A stretch of 21,415 bases of DNA from NCBI GenBank assembly GCA_964401845.1, contig CAYOAD010000048.1:1-21415 (forward strand), in the 5' to 3' direction. A program made the position numbers and the translations under genes. Source of the stretch: CAYFKJ01 sp964401845. GTDB taxonomy: Bacteria > Pseudomonadota > Alphaproteobacteria > UBA2966. The notes under the pieces are model-generated. The model saw only the letters and a list, made by a program, of their open reading frames with translations. It searched no databases and was not told the DNA's origin. Below, in pieces: positions 1-8,369 of the stretch (the first letter of the stretch is position 1; the number at the start of each line of letters is the position of its first letter).

Positions 1-1
1 A

Positions 2-52
2 TTGAATTGATATATCTCGATCCAATATAAGCCTGACATCGTAAATGTCAGG
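2..52 (+). promoter_or_regulatory. Promoter and inverted-repeat operator of the padR-efflux operon
   Basis: The arms CCTGACAT (32-39) and ATGTCAGG (45-52) form a perfect 8-bp inverted repeat around a 5-base spacer. It contains the ACAT...ATGT pattern often seen in PadR operators. A plausible sigma-70 promoter sits just before it: TTGAAT at 2-7, an 18-base spacer, and TATAAG at 26-31. This would put the transcription start near 38, inside the inverted repeat. The right arm also supplies the AGGA ribosome binding site (50-53), about ten bases before the padR ATG. A dimer bound here would therefore block promoter clearance, which fits autorepression. The repeat is seen directly; its role as PadR operator is inferred. 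Confidence 0.65.
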
Positions 53-63
53 ATCCCCAATCC

Positions 64-597
64 ATGGACGTCAAAACATTTTGCCTGGGCAAATTGTCGA
101 TTGGCGACTCTACCGGTTATGAAATCAAGAAGAAGCTGGAAGGGCCATTCGGCCATTTTTTTGATGCCAGCTTCGGCTCGATCTATCCGGCGCTCAAAAA
201 ACTGAGTGAGGAGGGCTTGGTCGAACGGACCGACCTTGCCCAAGACAAGAAGCCCGATAAGAAAGTTTACAGCATCACCACCGCGGGAAGGTTGGCGCTT
301 TTCGACAGCCTTGCCAAACCGGTTACGCCGGACAGGATCCGGTCCGATTTCCTGGCCACCATGTTGTTCGCGGACATCCTGCCCCCCGCCAAAATCGACG
401 ACATGATACTGGACCGTATTTCGGCCTATCGGGAATCCCTTAGCCAGTTGGAATGCGACGTCGAAACCGACACCCCCGGCGGGGTGTTTGTTTGCGGCTT
501 CGGCAAAGCGATTTACGGCGCCGCCGTCGAATACCTTGAAACGCACCGCCACGAGATCGTCGGCGAAAGCCTCCTCGTCGCGGCGGAGACCGCATGA
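64..597 (+). CDS. PadR family transcriptional regulator
   Basis: This is a 177-residue protein with the PadR architecture: an N-terminal winged helix-turn-helix (about residues 4-80) and a helical C-terminal dimerisation region (about 85-170). The motif SFGSIYPALKKLSEEGLVE is the typical PadR recognition-helix region and is followed by the wing ending in KVYSITTAGRLAL. PadR proteins usually repress detoxification or efflux genes and are released by small molecules. Here the gene is first in an operon with a membrane fusion protein and an RND pump, so it probably senses the pump substrate and represses its own operon through the inverted repeat at 32-52. The ATG at 64 has an AGGA about ten bases upstream. 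The stop codon overlaps the next start as ATGA, suggesting translational coupling. The inducer cannot be read from the sequence. Confidence 0.9.
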   Translation: MDVKTFCLGKLSIGDSTGYEIKKKLEGPFGHFFDASFGSIYPALKKLSEEGLVERTDLAQDKKPDKKVYSITTAGRLALFDSLAKPVTPDRIRSDFLATMLFADILPPAKIDDMILDRISAYRESLSQLECDVETDTPGGVFVCGFGKAIYGAAVEYLETHRHEIVGESLLVAAETA

Positions 598-1700
598 TGA
601 ACAAGTCATACCTTATCGCCTTCGTTTTCGCCGCCGCCGTCGCCGGTTGGATTTTATCGGGCCAGGTCGGCGCCAATGACGACCCCACCGGTACGACATC
701 GGCGGACGGTCAGACAGCGGACGCGCAGGCTGAAACATCGGCGCCCGAGGAACTGGTTTCCGTCCGGGTACGCGTGCTCAAAGCCCAGGCGCACCGCCGC
801 GAAATCGTGTTGCGCGGCCGCACGGAGGCCGTTCGCTCGGTGGCCGTCAAGGCCGAGATCCCCGGCGTGATCACCAAGATCGCGGTCAAGAAGGGTGCGC
901 GCGTCAAAGCGGGCGACTTGATCGCCAAGATCGACATGCAGGACCGGGCGGAACGCCTGGTGGAAGCCAAAGCTTTGGCCCGTCAGCGCCAGCTTGAGTA
1001 CAAGGCCGCGGAGGCGCTTTCGAAAAAGGGCTATCGGGCGGAGACCAAGCTCGCTGCCGCCATGACGCAATTGGATTCCGCCAAGGCGCTGGTGACCCGA
1101 ATCGAGATCGAGATCGAGCACACCGATTTACGTGCACCCTTCGCCGGCATCGTCGATTCGCGCCCCATCGAAATCGGCGATTATCTGAAGGTCGGCAATC
1201 CGGTCGCCACGATCGTCGATCAAGAACCCTATTTGGTGGTCGGCGAGGTTTCCGAGCGCGAAGTCAGCTACCTGAAGATCGGGCAGACGGCCGAAGCGAC
1301 CTTGATTACCGGCCAGGAGGTTTCCGGCAAAATTCGCTTCATCGCCAAAACCGCAGATCCGCAGACCCGCACCTTTCATGTAGAAGTCCAGGTGCCCAAC
1401 AAAAAACGCAACCTCAGGGACGGCGTGACAGCGCAGATCCGTATCCCGGTTGCCGAGGTCCAGGCCCACCTGGTGTCCCATGCCGTCATGACCCTGAACG
1501 ACGAAGGTCTGATCGGCGTCAAGGTTGTCGATCTCGACGGCATCGTCCACTTCGTTCCCGCGGTGATCGTCGCCGATAGTCAGAAAGGTGTCTGGCTCGC
1601 AGGCTTGCCGGAAACCGTCGGCGTTATCACGGTCGGCCAGGAGTTCGTGCGTGACGGCGACAAGGTCGATCCCGTGATCGAAGCGGGACCGACCTCATGA
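594..1700 (+). CDS. RND efflux periplasmic adaptor (membrane fusion protein)
   Basis: This 368-residue protein of the HlyD/AcrA-like adaptor family links an RND pump to an outer-membrane channel. It starts with a signal or anchor hydrophobic stretch (about residues 5-22). A barrel-sandwich/lipoyl half follows (about 65-115, with VKAEIPGVITKIAVKKGARVKAG), then a short alpha-hairpin (about 115-180), the second lipoyl half at LRAPFAGIVDSRPIEIGDYL, and beta-barrel and membrane-proximal domains to the C terminus. There is no lipobox cysteine after the hydrophobic stretch, so it is not an AcrA-type lipoprotein. Two adjacent ATG codons occur at 594 and 597; the first overlaps the padR stop as ATGA. 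Its own stop overlaps the permease start in the same way. This tight coupling supports a fixed adaptor-pump pair. The substrate is unknown. Confidence 0.92.
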   Translation: MMNKSYLIAFVFAAAVAGWILSGQVGANDDPTGTTSADGQTADAQAETSAPEELVSVRVRVLKAQAHRREIVLRGRTEAVRSVAVKAEIPGVITKIAVKKGARVKAGDLIAKIDMQDRAERLVEAKALARQRQLEYKAAEALSKKGYRAETKLAAAMTQLDSAKALVTRIEIEIEHTDLRAPFAGIVDSRPIEIGDYLKVGNPVATIVDQEPYLVVGEVSEREVSYLKIGQTAEATLITGQEVSGKIRFIAKTADPQTRTFHVEVQVPNKKRNLRDGVTAQIRIPVAEVQAHLVSHAVMTLNDEGLIGVKVVDLDGIVHFVPAVIVADSQKGVWLAGLPETVGVITVGQEFVRDGDKVDPVIEAGPTS

Positions 1701-4700
1701 ACGGCGTCATCTCCGCCGCCATCAACCGTTCCCGGACGGTTCTCGCCACGCTGGTGCTAATCCTGATAACGGGATCGGTTGCCTACGTCACGATTCCCAA
1801 AGAATCCGATCCCGACGTCGACATCCCCATCCTCTACGTGTCGATGAGCCACGAGGGTATTTCGCCCGAGGACGCCGAGCGTCTTCTCGTGCGGCCCATG
1901 GAGAAAGAACTGCGGTCCATCGAAGGCGTTAAGGAGATGCGCTCCACCGCCGGCGAGGGTTTTGCCTCGGTGCTGTTGGAATTCGAAGCGGGATTTAATG
2001 CCGATCAGGCCATGGTGGACGTGCGCGAGGGCGTCGACCGGGCCAAGGGCGAACTGCCGGGCGATACAGAAGATCCCACGGTCAACGAGGTCAATGTCGG
2101 CCTCTTCCCCGTGCTCGTCGTTGCGTTGTCCGGTGACGTACCGGAGCGCGCGCTGATGAAACTGGCGCGAAATCTCAGAGACGACGTCGAAGCGCTACCC
2201 GGCGTGCTGGAAGCCGATATCGCCGGCAACCGCGAGGAACTGCTGGAGATCGTTGTCGATCCATTGCGGCTCGAAAGCTACCAGATCTCGCACACCGAAC
2301 TGATCAATGCGGTGTCGCTAAACAACCGGTTGGTCGCCGCCGGTGCGCTGAATTCGGGCACCGGCCGGTTCTCGGTCAAGGTGCCAGGACTGTTCAAGAC
2401 CGCCAAGGATGTTTTCGATCTGCCCATCAAGGTGCGCGGCGACGGCGTCGTGACGCTGGGCGACATTACCAGCGTGCGCCGCACCTTCAAGGACGCGCAG
2501 AGCCTGGCGCGTATCGACGGCAAGCCCGCCGTCACCCTGGAGATCAAGAAACGTCTCGGCGAAAACGTCATCGAGACCATCGAGGAAGTGCGCCGCATCG
2601 TGGCCGACCGTCAGGATAGCTGGCCGGCCGGCGTCAAGGTCTCGTTCATGCAGGACAAGTCCAAAGACATCCGGACGATCCTCAAGGACCTGCAAAACAA
2701 CGTAATCAGCGCCATCATCCTTGTCATGGTATTGGTCGTCGGCGCCCTGGGTCTGCGCAGCGGCCTATTGGTCGGTATCGCCATTCCGTCGTCGTTCCTG
2801 ATCGGCATTCTTGTGCTCACGATCATGGACCTGACACTCAATATCGTCGTGCTGTTCAGCCTGATCCTGGCGGTCGGCATGCTGGTCGACGGCGCCATCG
2901 TGGTGACGGAATTCGCTGACCGCAAGATGGCCGAAGGCTTGCACAAACGTGAAGCCTACGCCATGGCGGCAAAGCGCATGGCCTGGCCCATCATCGCCTC
3001 GACCGCGACGACGCTGGCCGTCTTCATGCCGCTGTTGTTCTGGCCCGGCATCGTCGGCGAGTTCATGAAATTCCTGCCCATCACCCTGATCGCGACGCTG
3101 GCCGGTTCGCTGGTCGTGGCGCTGATCTTTGTGCCCACCCTGGGCGCCTTGATGGGCAAGCCCGGCAGCGGTAACACCGAGGTGCTCAGCCATCTTGCGG
3201 CTGCCGAAACCGGCGATATCACCAAGGTTCCCGGATTTACCGGCGCCTACGTCCGGCTTGTCTCAGGCGCCGTGCGCCATCCGGTGCTCGTGGTGCTGGC
3301 TGCGGTCGGCATATTGATCGGTGTGCAGACCTACTACGCCTTCAACGGCAACGGCGTTGAATTCTTCCCCGAGGTCGAACCGGACAAGGCGATCGCCTAC
3401 GTCCACGCCCGCGGCAACATGTCGATCGACGAAACCGACAATCTGGTAAGCGAAGTCGAGAAACGCCTCTTGCCCGTCGACGGGCTTTCCGCGGTCTATA
3501 CCCGAGTGGGGCGACCCTCCGAGGGCGCGGATATCGCGGATGATGTAATCGGTACATTCCAGTTCGAATTCCGTGATTGGCAAACCCGGCGCCCCGCGAA
3601 GGAGATCCTCGCCGAGGCCCGCGAACGCACGGGAGATTTGGCCGGCATCGACGTCGAGGTCCGGATTCCCGAGAGCGGTCCGCCCACGGGAAAACCCGTG
3701 CAACTCCACTTCCGTTCCCGGGATCCCAGCGCCATCGAACCGGTTCTGCTGAAGGTTTTGCAGGGCGTGCGCCAGATCGACGGTCTAGTTGATATAGAAG
3801 ACAGCCGGCCCATACCGGGCATCGAGTGGCAGATCGACGTCGACCGCGCCCAGGCCGGACGCTTCGGCGCCGACGTCACGACCGTCGGGCAGATGATCAA
3901 GCTCGTCACGAACGGAATCAAGGTCGGCGAATACCGCCCCGACGACGCCGACGAGGAAATCGAAATCCGTGTGCGCTATCCCGAAGACGAGCGCAACATC
4001 AACCAACTCGACCAGATCCGGGTGATGACCAACCACGGCCTGGTGCCCATCAGCAACTTCGTCTCGCGCAAGCCCATGCCCAAGGTCGGCACGGTCAAAC
4101 GCACCGACGCCATGCGCGTCATGAACATCAAGGCGGAAGTCGCCGATGGCGTCCTGGCCGACGACAAGGTCACGGAAATCAAGGACTGGCTGGCGACGCA
4201 GGACCTCGATCCCGAAGTCTACATCGCCTTCAAAGGCGAGGATGAGGAACAGAAGAAGGCGGAACAGTTCCTGACGCGCGCCTTCATGGTCGCCCTCTTC
4301 GTCATGGCGATCATCCTGGTCACGCAGTTCAACAGCTTCTACCAGGCCTTCCTGATCCTGACGGCGGTCATCATGTCGACCGTCGGCGTCGTGATCGGAC
4401 TTATCGTCACGGGCCAAACCTTCGGTATCGTCATGACGGGCGTTGGCATCATCACGCTGGCGGGCATCGTCGTGAACAACAATATCGTGCTGATCGATAC
4501 CTACGACCGATTGCGGCATTCCGGCATGCCGGCCCACGAGGCCATCGTGCGGACCGGTGCACAGCGTCTGAGGCCGGTGCTGTTGACGGCGGTAACGACG
4601 ATCTTCGGCCTGATGCCCATGGTACTGGCGCTCAACATCGATTTGGTCACGAGGGAGGTATCCTCCGGCGCGCCCTCGACCCAGTGGTGGCTGCAACTTT

Positions 4701-4873
4701 CCACCGCCGTGGTCAGTGGCTTGGCCTTCGCCACCATCCTGACCTTGATTGTGACGCCGAGCCTTCTTGCCATCGGCGCAAATACCAGCGCGTTTTTCGA
4801 AAATCGGAAAGCAAAGCGTCTGGCCAGACGGCAGGCCAAGGAACAGCGGTCGGCGGAGGCACCGGCGGAATAG
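1697..4873 (+). CDS. RND family efflux transporter permease
   Basis: This 1058-residue inner-membrane proton-driven efflux pump belongs to the AcrB/ACR_tran superfamily. The expected layout is present: a first transmembrane helix (about 10-30), a large periplasmic loop, a block of helices (about 335-490), a second large periplasmic loop, and a final helix block (about 860-1030). In the fourth helix the sequence reads GMLVDGAIVVTEFADR, so only Asp398 of the usual Asp-Asp relay pair is present and the second position is Gly399. In the helix matching AcrB Lys940 the residue is Asn927 (GIVVNNNIVLID). Single-Asp versions occur in other branches such as CusA, so this looks like a subfamily feature rather than damage. 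No outer-membrane factor gene lies in this operon, so a channel encoded elsewhere is presumably used. Substrate specificity cannot be assigned. Confidence 0.93.
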   Translation: MNGVISAAINRSRTVLATLVLILITGSVAYVTIPKESDPDVDIPILYVSMSHEGISPEDAERLLVRPMEKELRSIEGVKEMRSTAGEGFASVLLEFEAGFNADQAMVDVREGVDRAKGELPGDTEDPTVNEVNVGLFPVLVVALSGDVPERALMKLARNLRDDVEALPGVLEADIAGNREELLEIVVDPLRLESYQISHTELINAVSLNNRLVAAGALNSGTGRFSVKVPGLFKTAKDVFDLPIKVRGDGVVTLGDITSVRRTFKDAQSLARIDGKPAVTLEIKKRLGENVIETIEEVRRIVADRQDSWPAGVKVSFMQDKSKDIRTILKDLQNNVISAIILVMVLVVGALGLRSGLLVGIAIPSSFLIGILVLTIMDLTLNIVVLFSLILAVGMLVDGAIVVTEFADRKMAEGLHKREAYAMAAKRMAWPIIASTATTLAVFMPLLFWPGIVGEFMKFLPITLIATLAGSLVVALIFVPTLGALMGKPGSGNTEVLSHLAAAETGDITKVPGFTGAYVRLVSGAVRHPVLVVLAAVGILIGVQTYYAFNGNGVEFFPEVEPDKAIAYVHARGNMSIDETDNLVSEVEKRLLPVDGLSAVYTRVGRPSEGADIADDVIGTFQFEFRDWQTRRPAKEILAEARERTGDLAGIDVEVRIPESGPPTGKPVQLHFRSRDPSAIEPVLLKVLQGVRQIDGLVDIEDSRPIPGIEWQIDVDRAQAGRFGADVTTVGQMIKLVTNGIKVGEYRPDDADEEIEIRVRYPEDERNINQLDQIRVMTNHGLVPISNFVSRKPMPKVGTVKRTDAMRVMNIKAEVADGVLADDKVTEIKDWLATQDLDPEVYIAFKGEDEEQKKAEQFLTRAFMVALFVMAIILVTQFNSFYQAFLILTAVIMSTVGVVIGLIVTGQTFGIVMTGVGIITLAGIVVNNNIVLIDTYDRLRHSGMPAHEAIVRTGAQRLRPVLLTAVTTIFGLMPMVLALNIDLVTREVSSGAPSTQWWLQLSTAVVSGLAFATILTLIVTPSLLAIGANTSAFFENRKAKRLARRQAKEQRSAEAPAE

Positions 4874-4884
4874 ATTTATTCCGC
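4865..4884. terminator. Hairpin containing the stop codons of convergent RND and pssA genes
   Basis: GCGGAATA (4865-4872) pairs perfectly with TATTCCGC (4877-4884) across a four-base loop. The permease TAG (4871-4873) begins in the left arm, and the pssA TAA (4876-4878 on the minus strand) runs into the right arm. A short run of T follows on the plus side (4885-4887), so the structure may act as a weak terminator for the efflux operon. There is no real T tract on the minus side. The convergent genes are only two bases apart, leaving no other room for a terminator. Confidence 0.5.
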
Positions 4885-5676
4885 TTTCCCGTCGCTTGAA
4901 CCTTCTTCCAATTCCGCCTGGCTGCCCTCCGCCGCGGCGAGGCGTGCATGGCCGCGGATCGAAAACGGAATGCTGAAAAGATAAAGCGTTGTGGCGGCGG
5001 CCAGGACGAACCATGGGTAGCTGGTAATAACGGCGCCCAAAAGCCCGACCACGATCAGGACCGGCAGTACGGCTTCCCGTTTAACCCGCATCTTCTTGAA
5101 GGAGTAGGTCGGGATGCGGCTCACCATCATGAAGGCGACAAAGACCGTGTTGATGGCGACGACGAAAGGCAGGCGGAAGACATCGTCACCCAGCTGAAAG
5201 CTGATCATCACCGGCAGGAGTACAAGACCGGCGGCGGCGGGCGCCGGAACACCGGTGAAGAAATTGGCCTCCCAATCCGGCACGTTGTCATCCTCGCTCG
5301 CCGTATTGAAGCGGGCCAGGCGCAGGCCACAGCAGACGGCATAGGCCAGAACCAGGATCCAGCCGACGCCCCCCATATTCTCAAGGCTCCAGCGATACAG
5401 CAGCAGCCCCGGGGCGACGCCGAAGCAGACAAAATCCGACAGACTGTCTAGTTCGGCGCCAAACTTGGACGTTCCCTTCAGCAAACGTGCGACACGCCCG
5501 TCGAGGGCATCCAACAGCGCCGCCAGGGCGATCGCCATGACGGCCATTTCCCAACGTTCCGCCAGCGCAAACCGGACGGAGGTCAAACCGGCGCAGACCG
5601 CCAATACCGTCAGGATATTGGGGATCAGGCTGTTGACCGGCAAATCCCTGAGCCTGGGCCGACGGGTGTGTAACAT
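4876..5676 (-). CDS. pssA: CDP-diacylglycerol--serine O-phosphatidyltransferase (phosphatidylserine synthase)
   Basis: This enzyme makes phosphatidylserine from CDP-diacylglycerol and L-serine, the first committed step to phosphatidylethanolamine. The 266-residue protein carries the full CDP-alcohol phosphatidyltransferase motif: Asp56, Asp59-Gly60, Ala63-Arg64, Gly73, Asp77 and Asp81 with the standard spacing. It has several hydrophobic membrane segments, as expected of the type II integral membrane enzyme. The C-terminal tail is acidic and probably cytoplasmic. The ATG at 5676 lies two bases after the psd stop, and a GGAGG inside the end of psd supplies the ribosome binding site. Co-transcription with psd places consecutive steps of one pathway together. 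The 3' end meets the convergent RND gene. Confidence 0.95.
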   Translation of the reverse strand: MLHTRRPRLRDLPVNSLIPNILTVLAVCAGLTSVRFALAERWEMAVMAIALAALLDALDGRVARLLKGTSKFGAELDSLSDFVCFGVAPGLLLYRWSLENMGGVGWILVLAYAVCCGLRLARFNTASEDDNVPDWEANFFTGVPAPAAAGLVLLPVMISFQLGDDVFRLPFVVAINTVFVAFMMVSRIPTYSFKKMRVKREAVLPVLIVVGLLGAVITSYPWFVLAAATTLYLFSIPFSIRGHARLAAAEGSQAELEEGSSDGKAE

Positions 5677-5678
5677 TC

Positions 5679-6371
5679 TCAGCGCACCTCCCCGTGACGT
5701 TGGGGCTCGTCCGAGGCAGCGTCCGCCAAGACGGTTTCCCCCGCCACGGTCAATTGTCCGGGAAGAACCAGCGGCGCCATGCCCTCATCCAGGTAGACGT
5801 CGACGCGGCTGCCGAAACGGATCAGACCGAAGCGGCTGCCGGCTTTGACTTCCTCGCCCTCCTTCAGTTCACACAAGATGCGCCGCGCCACCAGGCCGGC
5901 GATCTGAACGAAAGCGATGTCCTTGCCGCCGGTCGTCGTCATGCGGATGGATTGGCGCTCATTGGCCTCGCTGGCTTTGTCGAGGGAAGCATTGAGAAAC
6001 TTACCAGGGCGGTAGCAGACCTTGGAGATCGTACCGTCCATCGGCGCCCGGTTCACGTGGACATTGAACACGTTCATGAAGACGCTGATGCGCATGCGGG
6101 CATCGTCGCCCATCCCGAGTTCCTCCGGCGGTACGGCTCGCTCGACCATCTGTACGACGCCGTCGGCAGGGCTGATCACCAAGCCGTCACGCGTCGGCGT
6201 GGTGCGTTCGGGATCACGGAAGAAATAGGCGCACCAGGCCGTCAATACGACGCCAATCCAACCGAGCGGTTCCATCCACTGGAAGAGAAAAAAAGTTACG
6301 ACCGCGAAGATCGCGATAAAGCGGTAGCCCTCGCGGTTGATCGGTACCAGAACTGATTCCAGAGCGTGCAC
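5679..6371 (-). CDS. psd: Phosphatidylserine decarboxylase proenzyme
   Basis: This enzyme decarboxylates phosphatidylserine to phosphatidylethanolamine after self-cleavage to form a pyruvoyl group. The 230-residue protein is of the short class common in alphaproteobacteria. An N-terminal hydrophobic region (about 17-50) is followed by the catalytic core. The autocleavage triad is visible as Asp70 (SPADG), His105 (NVFNVHVNRAP) and Ser188 in RFGSRVD, with cleavage expected between Gly187 and Ser188. The start is GTG, preceded by GGAG at about eleven bases; the nearby upstream ATG is out of frame. The ABC exporter gene ends 72 bases upstream on the same strand, and pssA follows two bases downstream. 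Confidence 0.95.
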   Translation of the reverse strand: MHALESVLVPINREGYRFIAIFAVVTFFLFQWMEPLGWIGVVLTAWCAYFFRDPERTTPTRDGLVISPADGVVQMVERAVPPEELGMGDDARMRISVFMNVFNVHVNRAPMDGTISKVCYRPGKFLNASLDKASEANERQSIRMTTTGGKDIAFVQIAGLVARRILCELKEGEEVKAGSRFGLIRFGSRVDVYLDEGMAPLVLPGQLTVAGETVLADAASDEPQRHGEVR

Positions 6372-6443
6372 GTTGGGTTTTCTCCAGTCATCGGGCCTAG
6401 GCGGCCTCGTTGGCGCGCAGTCTACCCCCGCAAGGCGAATACG

Positions 6444-8312
6444 TTAAGTGGTTGCGGTAGGGACCGTTTCGAGCTCTTCCACGCCGATGGCTTGCGCCAG
6501 ACGCTCGCGGTATTCGGCGGCTTCCTGCTGACGCGCCCACATGGCGGCATACTGGCCGTCTGCGGTCAACAGGTCCTGGTGCTTACCGCGCTCGACGATC
6601 TCTCCCTTGTCGAGCACGAGAATTTCGTCGGCGTCGATCACCGTCGACAGCCGATGCGCGATGACAAGGGTGGTGCGGTCGGCCGATACCTCCTTGAGGC
6701 TGGCCTGGATTTCCCGCTCGGTGTGGGAATCGAGCGCCGACGTGGCCTCGTCAAACAACAAGATTTCCGGCTGCTTCAGGATGGTGCGGGCGATGGCAAC
6801 GCGCTGCTTTTCGCCGCCCGACAGTTTCAGGCCGCGTTCGCCGACGCGCGTGCGGTAGCCGTCCGGCAGGCTGTCGACGAAATCGTGGATGCGTGCCAAT
6901 TTGGCGGCATCGGTAACTTCCGATTCCTCGGCGTCGGGCCGGCCATAGCGTATGTTGTAGCCCACGGTATCGTTAAACAGGACGGTGTCCTGAGGTACTA
7001 TGCCGATGGCCTGGCGCAGGCTTTTCTGGGTGACCTCGCGGATATCCTGCCCGTCGATGCGGACGCTGCCGCCCGCCACGTCGTAGAAGCGGAAGAGGAT
7101 CCGGGAGATGGTCGATTTACCGGCGCCGCTGGGCCCGACGATGGCCACGGTGTGGCCCGCCGGCACGGTGAATGACACGTCCTTGAGGATGGTGCGGTTG
7201 GCCTCATAAGCGAAATCGACGTGCTCGAAAACGACTTCCCCGCCGTTCGAATTGAGCGGTACGGCGTCGGGTTCATCGGCCACTTCGGTCTGTTCATCCA
7301 AAAGCTTGAACATGATCTCCATGTCGACCAGCGCTTGCTTGATCTCGCGATAGACGAAACCAAGGAAGTTGAGCGGCAGGTAGAGCTGGATGAGGAACGT
7401 GTTGACCAGCACGAAGTCGCCGAGCGACATGGAGCCGTCGGCCACCCCTTGTGCGGCCAGCAGCATGACGATGATCAGACCGACGGCAACGATCGCGCCC
7501 TGACCGATGTTCAGATAGGAAAGCGTCGTCTGACTTTTCACAGCGGCGATCTGATAGCGCTCCATGGAACTGTCGAAACGCCGGGCTTCGTGTTCTTCGT
7601 TACCGAAATACTTGACGGTTTCAAAATTGAGCAGGCTGTCGATCGCCTTCGTGTTGGCTTCCGAATCGCTGTCGTTCATGGCGCGGCGGAATTTCAATCG
7701 CCATTCCGTGACGACCAGAGTGAAGGCGATATATCCGCCGATCGTCAGGAACGTCACGGCAGCGAACCAGACATTGTACTTGACCAGCAGGATGCCGCAG
7801 ACCAGCAGGATCTCCAAAAGCGTCGGCAGGATATTGAACAGCGTGAAGGTCAGCAGGAACTGAATGCCCTTGGTGCCGCGTTCGATGGTGCGCGACAAGC
7901 CGCCGGTCTGGCGGTCCAGGTGGAAGCGCAGCGCCAGCCCGTGAAGGTGCTGAAACGTCCTGAGCGCCACGCTACGGATCGCGTGTTGCCCCACCTTGGC
8001 GAATACGGCATCGCGTAATTCGCCGAACGCCTGGGCCACCACGCGCGCCAAGCCGTAGCCGACGATGACCGCAATGGGCACGAGGATCAAACCGTCAACC
8101 TCGGCAGAAAGACCGTCGACGGCCTCCTTGTAGAGAAACGGGATGTAGACATTGACGATTTTCGCCGACGCCAGCAGGCCGAGCGCCACCACGACGCGAA
8201 AGCGCAGATCGCTCCGACCCGGCGGCCACAGGTACGGCAGCAGGGTTAGCAGCGTTCTCAGGTGATTTTGCTTGTCGCGCGCGGGTGCGGCGGCAGAGGA
8301 AGGCGGGCTCAT
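6444..8312 (-). CDS. Atm1-type ABC exporter (fused membrane and ATPase domains)
   Basis: This is a 622-residue half-transporter with one six-helix membrane domain (about 35-330) and one ATPase domain (about 358-595). The ATPase motifs are intact: Walker A GPSGAGKST at 393-401, Q-loop Gln441, signature LSGGE at 497-501, Walker B ILLFDE at 517-522 and switch His553. The segment SLLNFETVKYFGNEEHE (about 226-242) is typical of the Atm1/HMT1 family, whose members export glutathione-linked sulfur or metal compounds. It should work as a homodimer in the inner membrane. It lies between the LysM protein gene and psd on the same strand. The ATG at 8312 has no strong ribosome binding site, which may mean coupling to the upstream gene. 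The exact substrate is inferred only from family. Confidence 0.92.
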   Translation of the reverse strand: MSPPSSAAAPARDKQNHLRTLLTLLPYLWPPGRSDLRFRVVVALGLLASAKIVNVYIPFLYKEAVDGLSAEVDGLILVPIAVIVGYGLARVVAQAFGELRDAVFAKVGQHAIRSVALRTFQHLHGLALRFHLDRQTGGLSRTIERGTKGIQFLLTFTLFNILPTLLEILLVCGILLVKYNVWFAAVTFLTIGGYIAFTLVVTEWRLKFRRAMNDSDSEANTKAIDSLLNFETVKYFGNEEHEARRFDSSMERYQIAAVKSQTTLSYLNIGQGAIVAVGLIIVMLLAAQGVADGSMSLGDFVLVNTFLIQLYLPLNFLGFVYREIKQALVDMEIMFKLLDEQTEVADEPDAVPLNSNGGEVVFEHVDFAYEANRTILKDVSFTVPAGHTVAIVGPSGAGKSTISRILFRFYDVAGGSVRIDGQDIREVTQKSLRQAIGIVPQDTVLFNDTVGYNIRYGRPDAEESEVTDAAKLARIHDFVDSLPDGYRTRVGERGLKLSGGEKQRVAIARTILKQPEILLFDEATSALDSHTEREIQASLKEVSADRTTLVIAHRLSTVIDADEILVLDKGEIVERGKHQDLLTADGQYAAMWARQQEAAEYRERLAQAIGVEELETVPTATT

Positions 8313-8369
8313 GGCATATAAGTGAGGTCGGAGACCGGCGGGATCAAGCCCCGGCTGCCCCCGGGCCGG

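Noticed and set aside
3785..5014. 409-codon open frame on the minus strand across the RND 3' end and the pssA 3' end
   Set aside because: It overlaps two well supported genes and its composition (rich in Asp, His, Arg, Gly) is typical of antisense frames.
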